The notes beneath the pieces were generated by a model that did not search any database, was not told the origin of the DNA, and worked only from the letters and a program-made list of their open reading frames with translations. 40,259 bases of DNA, from positions 1-40,259 of the forward strand of contig CACKZW010000008.1 of the NCBI GenBank assembly GCA_902604835.1, written 5' to 3'. This DNA is from an uncultured Candidatus Actinomarina sp. (GTDB taxonomy: Bacteria; Actinomycetota; Acidimicrobiia; Actinomarinales; Actinomarinaceae). Within the stretch, counting starts at the first letter, position 1. The number at the start of each line of letters is the position of its first letter. The translations under genes were made by a program, and so were the position numbers. Below are positions 40,166 through 40,259 of this stretch, in pieces.

Positions 40166-40259
40166 TTAAAACTGAGTAGCTTCTCCAAATAGATAGCCTT
40201 CGCGGTAAACTTTATCAGAATCAGTTTTATTTTTTTTTGCAAGAACAGCTACTCTTATA
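40166..40259 (-). CDS. C-terminal end of an unidentified gene cut by the window edge
   Basis: An open frame from the window edge to TAA at 40166-40168 gives 30 residues ending KVYREGYLFGEATQF. The start is outside. The frame, the 26-base distance to the AlkA-like gene on the same strand and lack of other frames make it likely real. I do not recognise the family from this end. Confidence 0.5.
   Translation of the reverse strand, partial: IRVAVLAKKNKTDSDKVYREGYLFGEATQF

Noticed and set aside
1..40259. CRISPR arrays, insertion sequences, tRNA or rRNA genes
   Set aside because: No spaced direct repeats, transposase-like protein, terminal inverted repeats or RNA gene pattern was found, despite the mosaic appearance of the island.

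Overview
The window is very AT-rich (G+C roughly 28-30% by eye), densely packed, and has no gap above about 145 bases. It reads as a surface-glycan island of a streamlined marine bacterioplankton bacterium (SAR11- or SAR86-like). That assignment rests on composition, compactness and gene content only; no rRNA, tRNA or other marker gene is present. The standard code is used (TAA, TAG and TGA all act as stops).

Layout. 1-2326: end of a family 2 glycosyltransferase, an exostosin-like glycosyltransferase and an alpha-helical protein of unknown role. 2410-5737: GDP-fucose-type synthase (fcl), GDP-mannose 4,6-dehydratase (gmd) and a Wzy/WaaL-type membrane protein. 5822-19188: mostly glycosyltransferases in short units on alternating strands, with a second Gmd-type dehydratase, a membrane ABC exporter and a GT-C membrane glycosyltransferase. 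19331-23583: nucleotide-sugar module (tandem short-chain dehydrogenases, epimerase, RfbF-like nucleotidyltransferase, RmlC-like epimerase). 23576-28631: further transferases and a membrane-anchored phosphoesterase-like protein. 28695-32226: a DUF4956 - CotH kinase - beta-helix - VTC operon on the minus strand. 32284-33955: FkbM methyltransferase and a glycosyltransferase. 34042-39507: glycosyltransferase, then transaldolase, GmhA-, HddA-, HddC- and GmhB-like genes and a methyltransferase, a GDP-heptose supply line. 39546-40259: AlkA-like DNA glycosylase and the end of an unidentified gene, probably the start of the conserved chromosome.

How it works together. Sugar-nucleotide genes would supply GDP-6-deoxyhexose, GDP-heptose and probably a CDP- or dTDP-linked deoxysugar. 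About 18 transferases would assemble them on a lipid carrier, the ABC protein could flip the product, and the Wzy/WaaL-type protein could polymerise or ligate it outside. No initiating phosphoglycosyltransferase, Wzx or Wzz is visible.

Most notable: (1) the DUF4956-CotH-beta-helix-VTC operon, a recurrent but functionally undescribed grouping, in which CotH and the beta-helix are separated by a stop right after a six-base T run that permits a perfectly re-paired +1 shift; (2) an fcl gene whose only sensible start is ATT; (3) a gene ending in an orphan half of a GT-B glycosyltransferase; (4) convergent genes that repeatedly share stop-codon bases; (5) many first genes with a -10-like hexamer 6-9 bases before the start codon, suggesting leaderless transcripts.
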